From the NCBI RefSeq assembly GCF_000735695.2, contig NZ_JASZ02000007.1, forward strand, positions 1-64,000: 64,000 nt of DNA, read 5' to 3'. A model generated the notes under the pieces. It worked only from the letters and a program-made list of their open reading frames with translations, was not told the DNA's origin and ran no database searches. The stretch comes from Kaistella haifensis DSM 19056 (GTDB lineage Bacteria > Bacteroidota > Bacteroidia > Flavobacteriales > Weeksellaceae). Numbering within the stretch: position 1 is the stretch's first letter; each line of letters starts with the position of its first letter. Of this stretch, positions 38,214 to 46,724 are shown in pieces. Position numbers and translations under genes: made by a program.

Positions 38214-39755
38214 ATGACAATTAGAAAAATATATTTAGCATCTATATTGGCTTTGGCAACTATTTCTTGCCAGAATTCTGATACGATTGCAGATGTGAGT
38301 CCGGATGAAATTTTCAGACAGACCAACATCTATCCGCAACCTCCTAACCAATGGATGGGAACAGGTAATTCGTATTATACTGCCGGCTATGTGGGCGATG
38401 TGATGCCTTATTATGAAAATGGATTATTTCATCTTTTCTTCCTACACGATGCCAAAACAAAACCGGCAGGTGAAGGTTTTCACGACATTCACAGCTTTGA
38501 AACGACTGATTTTAAAGACTTCACTTATCAAGGAAGACAAATTCCTTACGGAACCTCTTCTGAACCTGATTTTGGAGTGGGAACTGGAAGTTTGGTAAAG
38601 GTTGGAAATACCTATTATTACTATTATACTGGGCACAATGCGAACGCTGCGTTTCTATCAAGCAATCCGCGGGAGAGTGTTCTACTAGCAACCAGTACGG
38701 ATATGAAAAACTGGACGAAGGTCAAGGATTTTAAAATTACCGCACCGGTCGGCTATTATGACTACGAATTCCGCGATCCGCATGTGTTCTATAATTCTGA
38801 GGACGCTAAATACTGGATGTTAGTGTCTGCACAGACTTCAGATAAAAAAGCGGTGGTGCTGAAATTTACTTCTATTAACCCTGCAAGTGGCAATTGGACT
38901 GTGGAAAACCCAATTTATACGACCACTTCATCAGAAAATTACATTATGCTGGAATGTCCGGATCTTTTCAAAATGGGAAATTATTGGTATCTGCTATTTT
39001 CTGAAAACTGGAGCGGAAATACCGGAACCCACTACCGAATGGCCACATCGCCAAACGGTCCATGGATTACTCCTTCGAATGACCGATTAGATGGCTCTTA
39101 TTTGTACGCAGCAAAAACTGTTTCAGATAATACCAATCGTTACCTAGTAGGTTGGACTGCCAGAAAAGTTCCTGAAAGCAATATTGGAGGAAAAGATTGG
39201 GCCGGAAATTTAGTAGCTCATCAATTAAGCCAGAACTCAGACGGAACTTTAGCTGTACGACCAATTTCCGCTGCACAATCTGTATTTGGTCAAAGTACCG
39301 AACTTTCCATAGATAAAATTACCGGAAATGTTTCCCATACTGGGAATAACTTTAATCTTTCAGGTGATTCAAAGGTGATGTTCGGGAAACTCCAAAAAGC
39401 CAATCAAATTAGTTTTTCCATTACTGCTTCAGGAAGTGGAAGATCGGGTTTGATATTGGCACAAGATCAAGAAGAGAATAGTGGATTCAAGATTTCTTTT
39501 GAACCATCTGCCAACCGAATTGCAAGTTACGTGTTAAGCAACGGAAGTGAAGATTTTGCCAATGCTTATCCTTTAACAGGGATTGCTGGAACCAATTATG
39601 ATGTAACCATTCAAATGAGTAATGATGTCTGTGTGGTATATGTAAATGACAAAATCGCATTCAGTAACCGTATTTATGATGTAGTGAACAGAAAATGGAG
39701 TATTTTTGGAACTTCAGGCGGTAAATTTAGTAATATTAAAATCAAAAATCCATAG
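38214..39755 (+). CDS. Lipoprotein GH32 enzyme (probable surface endo-fructanase)
   Basis: This 513-residue GH32 protein carries a lipoprotein signal (TISC, then QNSDTIAD), so it is probably displayed at the cell surface. The catalytic residues are Asp62 in YVGDVMPYYENG (in place of the usual WMNDPNG), Asp188 in FRDPHVF and Glu247 in LECPDLFKMG. The changed nucleophile motif marks a different GH32 subgroup from the enzyme at 30407. A C-terminal beta-sandwich runs from about residue 365. In the B. thetaiotaomicron locus the surface GH32 (BT1760) is an endo-levanase; an endo role here is inference from location and motif. It lies 11 bp after the DUF4960 gene and 3 bp before fructokinase. Confidence 0.88.
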   Translation: MTIRKIYLASILALATISCQNSDTIADVSPDEIFRQTNIYPQPPNQWMGTGNSYYTAGYVGDVMPYYENGLFHLFFLHDAKTKPAGEGFHDIHSFETTDFKDFTYQGRQIPYGTSSEPDFGVGTGSLVKVGNTYYYYYTGHNANAAFLSSNPRESVLLATSTDMKNWTKVKDFKITAPVGYYDYEFRDPHVFYNSEDAKYWMLVSAQTSDKKAVVLKFTSINPASGNWTVENPIYTTTSSENYIMLECPDLFKMGNYWYLLFSENWSGNTGTHYRMATSPNGPWITPSNDRLDGSYLYAAKTVSDNTNRYLVGWTARKVPESNIGGKDWAGNLVAHQLSQNSDGTLAVRPISAAQSVFGQSTELSIDKITGNVSHTGNNFNLSGDSKVMFGKLQKANQISFSITASGSGRSGLILAQDQEENSGFKISFEPSANRIASYVLSNGSEDFANAYPLTGIAGTNYDVTIQMSNDVCVVYVNDKIAFSNRIYDVVNRKWSIFGTSGGKFSNIKIKNP

Positions 39756-39758
39756 TTC

Positions 39759-40676
39759 ATGTTTCTTAATAAAAAAATAAATGTAGTATGTTTCGGAGAG
39801 GTGCTCTTCGATGTTTTTGGTACGGAAAAGAAAATCGGTGGCGCACCGCTTAATCTCGCTCTTAGAACTGCTTCTTTCGGATTTCCGGTAGCGATGATCA
39901 GTTCGGTAGGCAACGATGAAGATGGAAAAGTGATTTGCGATTATACAAAAGAAAATAAATTGGATACCAGCGGAATCCTTACGACGCCTGATTACGAAAC
40001 AGGAATTGTTAAGGTAACTCTTAATGAACGCGGCTCGGCAACTTATGAGATCAAATTTCCATCAGCTTGGGATTTTATTGAGGCCAATGAAAAGACCGAT
40101 AGCATCGTAAAAAATGCCGACGTTTTTTTCTATGGAAGTCTTATTTGCAGAAATGAGGTTTCACAAAAAACACTTTTTACTTTGCTTGAAAACAACAACA
40201 AAATGTTCAAAGTTTTTGATGTGAACTTAAGAAAACCGTTTTATGATATTGCGCTTCTTGAAAGATTAATGAATAAAGCCGATTTTATTAAATTCAACGA
40301 TGAAGAAATTCTGGAAATAGCGTCCGGATTAGGGTTCAATTCAGATGATCTCGAAGAAAATATTCATTTTATTTCACAAAAAACCCAAACGCCTTCGATC
40401 TGTGTGACTTTGGGAAAACATGGTTCTATAATGATATGGGAAGGAAAAATTTATCGCCATTCAGGATATCCTGTGGAAGTATCTGATACTGTTGGTGCTG
40501 GTGATTCATTTTTGGCAAGTCTCATTGTTCAATTATTATCCAAAAATAAACCAGAAGAAGCGATGGATTTTGCAAGTGCCGTAGGTGCCATTGTTGCAAG
40601 CAAGCCAGGAGCAAACCCCTTAATTAGTTCAACCGAAATCGAGCAATTCCTAGGAACGGCTTTTTCAGGCTTGTAA
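39759..40676 (+). CDS. PfkB-family fructokinase
   Basis: The 305-residue cytoplasmic ribokinase-family enzyme is expected to phosphorylate imported fructose. Visible features are the N-terminal CFGEVLFDVFG, the substrate-binding GGAPLNLAL (the first PfkB signature region) and the C-terminal signature DTVGAGDSFLASL near residue 245, with its catalytic Asp. Its position, 3 bp after the surface GH32 gene at the end of the fructan operon and before a strong terminator, supports fructose as substrate. The overall order matches the fructokinase (BT1757) in the B. thetaiotaomicron levan locus. Another hexose is possible. Confidence 0.9.
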   Translation: MFLNKKINVVCFGEVLFDVFGTEKKIGGAPLNLALRTASFGFPVAMISSVGNDEDGKVICDYTKENKLDTSGILTTPDYETGIVKVTLNERGSATYEIKFPSAWDFIEANEKTDSIVKNADVFFYGSLICRNEVSQKTLFTLLENNNKMFKVFDVNLRKPFYDIALLERLMNKADFIKFNDEEILEIASGLGFNSDDLEENIHFISQKTQTPSICVTLGKHGSIMIWEGKIYRHSGYPVEVSDTVGAGDSFLASLIVQLLSKNKPEEAMDFASAVGAIVASKPGANPLISSTEIEQFLGTAFSGL

Positions 40677-40700
40677 TCGATTGACCAAAATATTATTTAA

Positions 40701-40734
40701 AAAAAATCCATCTCGGTTGTGAGATGGATTTTTT
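40701..40734 (+). terminator. Intrinsic terminator after the fructan operon
   Basis: AAAAAATCCATCTC (40701-40714) pairs perfectly with GAGATGGATTTTTT (40721-40734) around GGTTGT. Both strands end in T runs, so it may also serve the convergent gene at 40842. Confidence 0.88.
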
Positions 40735-40841
40735 TTAAGTTGGTACTGATTGGGATTCATAATCAATGTTTTACAATCATCTAAAAATGAATGTTCACCA
40801 AATTTGTTCCCAATTTTAATTGAGATAGGGTAAAGTTTATT

Positions 40842-42299
40842 TTAAACCGCAGTTACATTGCTTTTGCTAGTCAAAGTATTGACCCCAACATTAAAAGCAT
40901 AAAGTGAGGAGGGAATAAAAGAAATTGCCTTCTCATTATAAAAATTCTGGCCAAGTTTTTCAATTGTAGTCACTACGGCTTTGTCAAAATGATTAGCTTC
41001 GGTGAATTTCAATAAACTTTTTAGTTCTGCAGGTTTTGAAAAATACCGGTCACTCCATTTTATTTCAACTGCCCAAACAGGTTTGAAATGCTTGTTATCT
41101 ACCAAAATCAAATCAACTTCGCCTTCGTATTTGCCATTTTTCCAGCGTGCATAATTGAGATCGAGGTTGTCGCGGTGCATCCATTGTGAAAGTATCGCGG
41201 TTTCCACCATGTTGCCCATTTCAGCATCGGTTTCCGAAACGGGAGAAAACAATGCAGTTCGCAGTGATGGATTGGTGAGATAAACCTTGAAACTGGTGAT
41301 GCGCTTCAATCTTTTTGCATTTATATCTACCTTGTTCAGAACTTTTATGAGAAATGCAGATTCTAGATATTCCAGATATTTCTTAATGACATCTTTGGAA
41401 ATCCCACTATCGCTGGACATGTTTTCGTAAGTAAATTCCATTCCGGTGTTATAGGCAATGTAGGTGAAAAAACGGTTCAGTTCCTGCACATCCCGAATTC
41501 CGTATAGGCTCGGCAAGTCGCGAAGCAAAACCTTGTCCACGATGTCGCTTTTCACAAACCGTCCCATATCTCCCTGAATTTTCTCGGAAAGTACAACTTC
41601 CGGATACCCGCCAAAATTGATATAGTGCAAAAACTCCTTATTGAGTGCCTTAATGTCCCGAGCAATCATGTAAGGTACTTTTATGTTTCCATATTCTATT
41701 TCTGATTGCGCTAATAGATGATTTTGATTTTTTAGGTGAATGTATTCCTGGAATGTCAGCGGAGGAAGCAGAAAATCCGTAAAACGACCTGCGCCACTCT
41801 CCGAACTGTGCCAGCGAAGCGCAGCCGCGGCAGAGCCCGAGACGATGAATTTAGTTTTTGGATAGGCGTCCACCAAAACTTTTAAATGCCGTTCCCAATC
41901 TTTTAAATATTGAATTTCATCGAAAAAAATGAAACAACCATCCGGATTATCAATTTTTACTGCGTCCATACAAAGGTTCACCACATCTTGCAGAGAGCGG
42001 TGGATATAGATCGGATTATCAATTCCGGCAAAGAAAATTTTATGTGCTTTTACGCCATCTTCCAAAAGTTGACCGATGGCATGAAACATCATTACCGTTT
42101 TCCCGACACGCCGAGGTCCCATGAGAACAACAGCCCGCCGAACCTCTTGCTCCGTAACAAAAGGGTAGAACAAATCGAAATACAGCCGGCGGTCCATCGC
42201 GGCGAAATGTTCGGGAATATTCCCAGTGAGCCACCACGGATTTTCGTATTGTAATCTTTCAGTAATTTTATTGGTAGGAATAAGACCTGTATTTGTCAT
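40842..42299 (-). CDS. AAA-type ATPase with DUF4143 C-terminal domain
   Basis: The 485-residue protein has an AAA_14-type P-loop domain: Walker A GPRRVGKT (residues 61-68), Walker B CFIFFDEIQYL, and a sensor-like KFIVSGSAAAAL. A C-terminal DUF4143 domain contains ESAFLIKVLNKVD and the nuclease-like motif EGEVDLILVDNKHFKPVWAVEIKW (spaced D...E.K). Such proteins are common in bacteria and often stand alone. Their function is not established, although the E.K motif recalls restriction-type nucleases. It faces away from the mobile element and lies outside its attachment repeat. No operon partner is present. Confidence 0.85.
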   Translation of the reverse strand: MTNTGLIPTNKITERLQYENPWWLTGNIPEHFAAMDRRLYFDLFYPFVTEQEVRRAVVLMGPRRVGKTVMMFHAIGQLLEDGVKAHKIFFAGIDNPIYIHRSLQDVVNLCMDAVKIDNPDGCFIFFDEIQYLKDWERHLKVLVDAYPKTKFIVSGSAAAALRWHSSESGAGRFTDFLLPPLTFQEYIHLKNQNHLLAQSEIEYGNIKVPYMIARDIKALNKEFLHYINFGGYPEVVLSEKIQGDMGRFVKSDIVDKVLLRDLPSLYGIRDVQELNRFFTYIAYNTGMEFTYENMSSDSGISKDVIKKYLEYLESAFLIKVLNKVDINAKRLKRITSFKVYLTNPSLRTALFSPVSETDAEMGNMVETAILSQWMHRDNLDLNYARWKNGKYEGEVDLILVDNKHFKPVWAVEIKWSDRYFSKPAELKSLLKFTEANHFDKAVVTTIEKLGQNFYNEKAISFIPSSLYAFNVGVNTLTSKSNVTAV

Positions 42300-42609
42300 A
42301 AAATTTCTTATTTCAATACAAATGTATGAAATAAGAAGATTGTAATATGCTTATTTGTGTAAAAAAATTAAAATAGAGCTTAAAAATTGATGTTTTTATT
42401 TTATTTAAACTATTTTATCAACATTTCCAAATGAGCTTCATCATTCAAGCCAAAGCCTAAAAGTTCAACTTTACCAAGAGTTTCGCTTACAATTGGTAAT
42501 GGAATATATTACATTTTGGAAAAAACTCCTTTAACTTTTACAACAAAGAAAATAACAGGTTTACGGAAGCAGGAAAGATAAAATAATCTATTGAGTATAA
42601 TTTAAAATA
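42300..42609. other. Gene-free stretch with a possible coding remnant
   Basis: No intact gene is seen. The minus strand from about 42510 to 42413 reads, without a start codon, a protein-like fragment (PIVSETLGKVELLGFG...) that ends with TAG. The plus strand also has an open stretch over the same bases (about 42435-42581, ending KKITGLRKQER), so which strand was coding is unclear. The stretch lies between the ATPase gene and the left end of the mobile element. Confidence 0.3.
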
Positions 42610-42644
42610 AAACCTCACACAACGATATGGATTGTATGAGGTTT
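42610..42644 (-). terminator. Minus-strand terminator abutting the left attachment site (probably the original ssrA terminator)
   Basis: AAACCTCA (42610-42617) pairs with TGAGGTTT (42637-42644), and the stem continues for 5 more positions with one mismatch. Read on the minus strand it ends in a T-rich tail. It lies 2 nt from the repeated tmRNA 3' end at 42647, the same arrangement as the terminator beside the intact ssrA. Confidence 0.7.
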
Positions 42645-42646
42645 AA

Positions 42647-42661
42647 GTGGAGTTGGAGGGA
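42647..42661. repeat. Left attachment site (attL) core repeat
   Basis: GTGGAGTTGGAGGGA, identical to the 3' end of ssrA at 55771-55785; after it the two copies differ (AATGAACC versus TTCGAACC). Confidence 0.8.
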
Positions 42662-42778
42662 AATGAACCTATTGCAACTCAATATATCTTAAAATAAATA
42701 AATACACTATTAATCAATATTTTGCCTATATTTGTATATGTGAATATAGGTATTTTTTATATCTAAATATAGAAGTTG

Positions 42779-42797
42779 TAGCACCCAAACTAGCACC
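42779..42797 (+). promoter_or_regulatory. Paired TAGCACC sites before the integrase (possible integrase arm sites)
   Basis: TAGCACC occurs at 42779-42785 and 42791-42797, 12 bp apart, ending one base before the integrase start codon. A matching pair with the same 12-bp period lies at 55708-55726 near the other end of the element. Confidence 0.5.
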
Positions 42798-42798
42798 T

Positions 42799-44040
42799 AT
42801 GAATTATACTTTCAAATTAAAGCAACCTTCTTCAGATAACGAAACTTTGATTTATTTTCGGTCTTATTTTGTAAACGAAAATAAAAATTTTATCTATTCT
42901 ACAGGCGAAAAAATAACACCATCTGAATGGGATTTTGTAAACAGGCAACCAAATGATTTAAACGGACGAACAAAAAGGGCAGAGAATCATAGAAGCATTA
43001 AAAAACAATTAGATAGATACAGTGGTTATTTTACAGAAATTGTAAACCGTTATAAAAATATAAATGAGGAATTGACTTTAAATCTTTTGCGACAAAGATT
43101 TGATGAAGAATTCAAAAAAACAAAATCGAAAAATGATTTTTTTAGAATTTATGACGAATTTATTGAGGAAAAAGAAAATGATTACTCTGGAAATTCAATA
43201 TCAAATTCAACGCTTAAACGCTACAAATGCAATAAAACTTTGTTGGAAGATTTTGAATCCAAAGCAAATCATAAATTATCACTTGGCAAATTCAATGATA
43301 ACACATTCAATAAATTTTTAAAATTTTGCATTGAAGACAGAAAACATTCAGCAAATACCGTTCATAGAAATGTAGGGTTATTGAAAACTTTTTTACTTTG
43401 GGCTTTAAACAAAAAGTATAGTTATAATAATGATTTTATCAGTTTTAAGAAACCACCTAAATTCAGGACTGATGAAATTGCCTTGAATTACGAACAGGTT
43501 GAAACTATTTACAATCACGATTTTACGAAAAACAAAAGATTGGAAAGAGTTCGTGATTTATTTGTTTTTGGCTGTACTACGGGAATGAGATATGGTAATT
43601 ACAGTACAATTTCCAAAAGTGATATTGATGGCGACTTTATCCGAGTAATTGATTTGAAAAGTAAATCTAAAAACTTAGCAATTCCTTTAAACAGCATCTC
43701 TAAATCTATTCTTGAAAAGTACGACTACAATTTGCCCAATATTACGAACCAAAAAATGAATGAGTACATTAAAGAAGTATTTCAAGAATTGGAGTTTACG
43801 GATGAAATCAAAAAAACAATGAAATACGGTGATGAATTAGTGGAAATGAAGTCTGAATTTTGGGAAAGAATTTCTTCCCATACCGCCAGAAGAAGTTTTA
43901 TAACGATAATGAAAAATAAAAGAGTTCCAGATAAAGTGATTATGAGTTATACAGGACACACAAGTTTAGAAGTTTTCAACGCTTATTATAGACCAAGTGA
44001 AGAAGATAAAGTTAATTATATGAATGAAGTTTTTAAATAA
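42799..44040 (+). CDS. Tyrosine site-specific integrase of the ssrA element
   Basis: The 413-residue recombinase integrates and excises the element at the ssrA 3' end. An N-terminal arm-binding region (about 1-100) is followed by a SAM-like core-binding domain (about 110-210) and the catalytic domain. Catalytic residues visible are Arg264 in TTGMRYGN, His361 and Arg364 in SHTARRSF, His387 in YTGHTS and the nucleophile Tyr396 in NAYYRP. It is the first gene inside attL, reads inward, and starts directly after a pair of repeat sites that may be its own binding sites. Length is typical for Bacteroidetes element integrases. Confidence 0.93.
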   Translation: MNYTFKLKQPSSDNETLIYFRSYFVNENKNFIYSTGEKITPSEWDFVNRQPNDLNGRTKRAENHRSIKKQLDRYSGYFTEIVNRYKNINEELTLNLLRQRFDEEFKKTKSKNDFFRIYDEFIEEKENDYSGNSISNSTLKRYKCNKTLLEDFESKANHKLSLGKFNDNTFNKFLKFCIEDRKHSANTVHRNVGLLKTFLLWALNKKYSYNNDFISFKKPPKFRTDEIALNYEQVETIYNHDFTKNKRLERVRDLFVFGCTTGMRYGNYSTISKSDIDGDFIRVIDLKSKSKNLAIPLNSISKSILEKYDYNLPNITNQKMNEYIKEVFQELEFTDEIKKTMKYGDELVEMKSEFWERISSHTARRSFITIMKNKRVPDKVIMSYTGHTSLEVFNAYYRPSEEDKVNYMNEVFK

Positions 44041-44054
44041 TCACTGTTTTAAGA

Positions 44055-44783
44055 ATGAATGAAAAGAAACTATACGGACGTTGGTACATTTGGGAGGAGC
44101 TTGTGGGCTACCCAATGATGCTTTATTATTGGATTAAAGGAGATAGAATTAAAAAATTACTTTCCGAAAGAATTAGAAAAGCAAAACATAGAGCTGAACA
44201 GGAAGTATTAACAGAAAAAACAAAGAACGAATTCCTGATTGAATATGAAAAACTGGATAATTTTTTCAGTCAACACTTTAATGAAATCAGCCAATTTAAC
44301 AGCCACAATTTTCAAGATAAGATTAACTATTGTCTACAGCAGTACAGAAAGGAATCAGCAAAAAAGTTGACTTCCTCAAATCTAATGAAATTACAGGGCA
44401 ATTTTTTGACTGGTGCCGAAAAAACCCTATACCTGTACTTCCTTTTATATGGAGAAAGAAAAGCAAGTAATACTTTTATGTCGGTATTTTCAAGTGAAGA
44501 AAATTACAGTAAATTCATCTCCGTAATGAAGAATAATTCTTATCTGGATGAAAACAACAAGTTTGATATAAAAAAAATCTTCCTTGCAGGTGTTTTAACG
44601 TTTCTGCGAAACAAAGGCATTATAAAAAATGTAGATAATATTGAAATTGTGAAAGTCTTGAAAGCGGACTTTGATTTTGAAATTTCAACCCCTTCGTTTT
44701 CAAATGGAATACCCTATCCAACCAAAGATGAAGAAAAAAAGCTGTTTGATGATTTATCAATGGAATTTATGATTAAGTATTAA
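44055..44783 (+). CDS. Hypothetical protein of the mobile element
   Basis: The 242-residue product is not recognised. It begins with MNEKKLYGRWYIWEELVGYP, then has a basic, helical stretch (about 30-60), a long predicted helical region with many Asn/Lys/Phe, and a C-terminal acidic end. No membrane segment, signal peptide or known motif is seen. It lies 14 bp after the integrase and before the HTH protein gene, so a role in control or recombination of the element is possible but only positional. Codon use is like that of the neighbouring element genes. Confidence 0.7.
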   Translation: MNEKKLYGRWYIWEELVGYPMMLYYWIKGDRIKKLLSERIRKAKHRAEQEVLTEKTKNEFLIEYEKLDNFFSQHFNEISQFNSHNFQDKINYCLQQYRKESAKKLTSSNLMKLQGNFLTGAEKTLYLYFLLYGERKASNTFMSVFSSEENYSKFISVMKNNSYLDENNKFDIKKIFLAGVLTFLRNKGIIKNVDNIEIVKVLKADFDFEISTPSFSNGIPYPTKDEEKKLFDDLSMEFMIKY

Positions 44784-44861
44784 ATTTTACTGAATTTACC
44801 ATAATTCATAGATTAAAAACGCAAACAAGGAATATTTGTATAGAATTTTAAAACAAATGCT

Positions 44862-45140
44862 ATGCAAACAACCAATCCATTTCAACCTATTATGGACGGA
44901 TTAGAAGAGTTAAAAGAACTTATCCATTCCATAAAGAAAGAACCTGAAATCGAACTGAAAAAGAAATTTTATTCCTTTAAAGAGGCATCGGAAATTTTAA
45001 AGTTGGATTATCAGACCGTTCGCTCCCACGTTCTTAAGGGAAATATCAAAGCCGAAAAAATAGGCAGGTTTTACCGTATCAAGCATTTGGATTTGATGAA
45101 TGCTTTAAATGAAGTGAAATCATTGAAGTATCGAAGATAA
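44862..45140 (+). CDS. Excisionase-type helix-turn-helix protein
   Basis: The 92-residue protein contains a MerR/excisionase-like winged helix (HTH_17) at about residues 38-88: FYSFKEASEILKLDYQTVRSH, then KGNIKAEKIGRFYRIKHLDLM. Such small proteins in integrative elements act as recombination directionality factors or repressors. It follows the integrase and the unknown gene and precedes the helicase gene. Whether it drives excision or controls replication genes cannot be decided from sequence. The start ATG at 44862 gives an ordinary N-terminus. Confidence 0.85.
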   Translation: MQTTNPFQPIMDGLEELKELIHSIKKEPEIELKKKFYSFKEASEILKLDYQTVRSHVLKGNIKAEKIGRFYRIKHLDLMNALNEVKSLKYRR

Positions 45141-45215
45141 ATCAGCTTGTTTGTTTATCCGAACCATCATTCTCTAACCTTCCGTATCTATTACGGAGTA
45201 AAAATCCATACAAAA

Positions 45216-46454
45216 ATGCCCGAGAAAATTCCCTATTTACGAGTAGGCACGACCTATTATAAAACCATAGAAAAGCCGTTGATATCAGGAGATAAGATTT
45301 CAATATTGGTTCGCTGGAATCGGGAAACCATTATCAGCGATTATGGAAAAGTCTATGTTTCAAAAATTCCGAAATATGACGGTTTTTGTTGTATTCCTTC
45401 ACATTTGGATTATCAGCAAATCATTGACGGATTCTACAATATGTACAATGAAATTCCATTTCAACCAAGTGAGGAAAACATAAATTCTGAAGCTTTAAAA
45501 GAAAAAATCCCATTTTCATTAAATTTTATGGAACATATTTTCGGAGAACAGCTGGAACTTGGATTGGATTATATCAAAATTTTGCTTCAATATCCTATCC
45601 AAATGCTTCCGATTCTTTGCCTTGTAAGCAAAGAACGCTCTACAGGAAAATCTACCTTTATCAAATGGCTGAAATCCATTTTCGGACTTAATATGACCTA
45701 CATTAAAGGAGATTCTTTTAGTAGCCAATTTAACTCAGATTGGACTTCGATGCTCGTTGTTGCGATTGATGAAGTATTCTTTGACAGGAAAGAAATCACA
45801 GAACGTTTAAAATACCTTTCCACCACCAATAAAGATAAAATGGAAGCCAAAGGAAAAGATAGAGAAGAAGTAGATTTCTTTGCCAAATTCATCTTATGTT
45901 CCAACAATGAAGACAATTTTATTCAAATTGATGAAAACGAGATTCGTTTCTGGATACTGAAAGTAAAACCGATAAAAACGGAAAATACAGATTTTTTGAA
46001 TCGCTTAATTGCTGAAATTCCCTATTTATTGCGATTTCTGATTAAAAGACCTTTTCATTCCCATAAAAAGACAAGAATGTGGTTTTCGGCTACGGAAATC
46101 AGAACCAAAGCTTTGCAAAAACTCGTTTGGAAAAATAACAATCAATTGGAATCTAAAATGCTGGAGCTTTTCTACGAGTTTTTTGAAAGCCGTGAAGAAT
46201 TGGAAATTCAGGTTGTTCCGCAGGATGTTCTCAATATGGTGAACAAAATGTTCAAGCCTTATTTCTGGACAAGGAACGATATCAGAAAATTGCTGAAAGA
46301 CATCTGGAATTTAGAACCGCAGACCAATGGCTTAGCCTATATAAGATATGACATTGATTATGCCGGAATTTTCTATCAGAACAATTCCATTGGCAGATAT
46401 TACACCATTAAAAAAGATTTTATCCTTGAAAAATATGTTGATTTGTTGAATTGA
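45216..46454 (+). CDS. SF3/D5-like helicase (primase-helicase family)
   Basis: The protein of about 412 residues is a superfamily-3-like replicative helicase of mobile elements. It shows Walker A in SKERSTGKSTFIKW, Walker B in MLVVAIDEVFFD, and the sensor motif FILCSNNED followed by an Arg-containing EIRFWIL. The start is ATG 45216 (MPEKIPYLRVGTTYY); an upstream TTG frame at 45147 would add 23 residues that look non-coding. No primase active site is visible in it; the Toprim protein at 46725 may supply that activity. It is followed by an iteron-like array, consistent with replication initiation nearby. Confidence 0.85.
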   Translation: MPEKIPYLRVGTTYYKTIEKPLISGDKISILVRWNRETIISDYGKVYVSKIPKYDGFCCIPSHLDYQQIIDGFYNMYNEIPFQPSEENINSEALKEKIPFSLNFMEHIFGEQLELGLDYIKILLQYPIQMLPILCLVSKERSTGKSTFIKWLKSIFGLNMTYIKGDSFSSQFNSDWTSMLVVAIDEVFFDRKEITERLKYLSTTNKDKMEAKGKDREEVDFFAKFILCSNNEDNFIQIDENEIRFWILKVKPIKTENTDFLNRLIAEIPYLLRFLIKRPFHSHKKTRMWFSATEIRTKALQKLVWKNNNQLESKMLELFYEFFESREELEIQVVPQDVLNMVNKMFKPYFWTRNDIRKLLKDIWNLEPQTNGLAYIRYDIDYAGIFYQNNSIGRYYTIKKDFILEKYVDLLN

Positions 46455-46641
46455 AGGCTAATGAAAATAAAATCAATTACTTATCATTCAACAAAGTATT
46501 CAACAAACTTTTAAGACGTGATTTTTGTTGAGCGTTTGTTGAGAGAATAAAATCAAGTTTGTTGAAACGTTGAGAGTTTGTTGAGAGCATATCTATTTGT
46601 TTGATAAATGATTATGGCTTTTTCTCAACAATTCAACAAAA
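46442..46641. repeat. Iteron-like array of TTTGTTGA-type repeats (candidate replication origin)
   Basis: The core TTGTTGA, or its complement TCAACAA, occurs about nine times in 200 bp, for example at 46442, 46488, 46500, 46524, 46535, 46558, 46577, 46624 and 46633, in both orientations. The array lies between the helicase and primase genes of the element. Short repeats placed like this are typical of plasmid-type origins, so an origin of replication is inferred. Confidence 0.6.
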
Positions 46642-46724
46642 ATTTCACAAAATCAAATCCGACCAACTGAACCTTTCAAACACATCATTAAAATTCAGAA
46701 AATAATTAGAAAACTTATTACATT

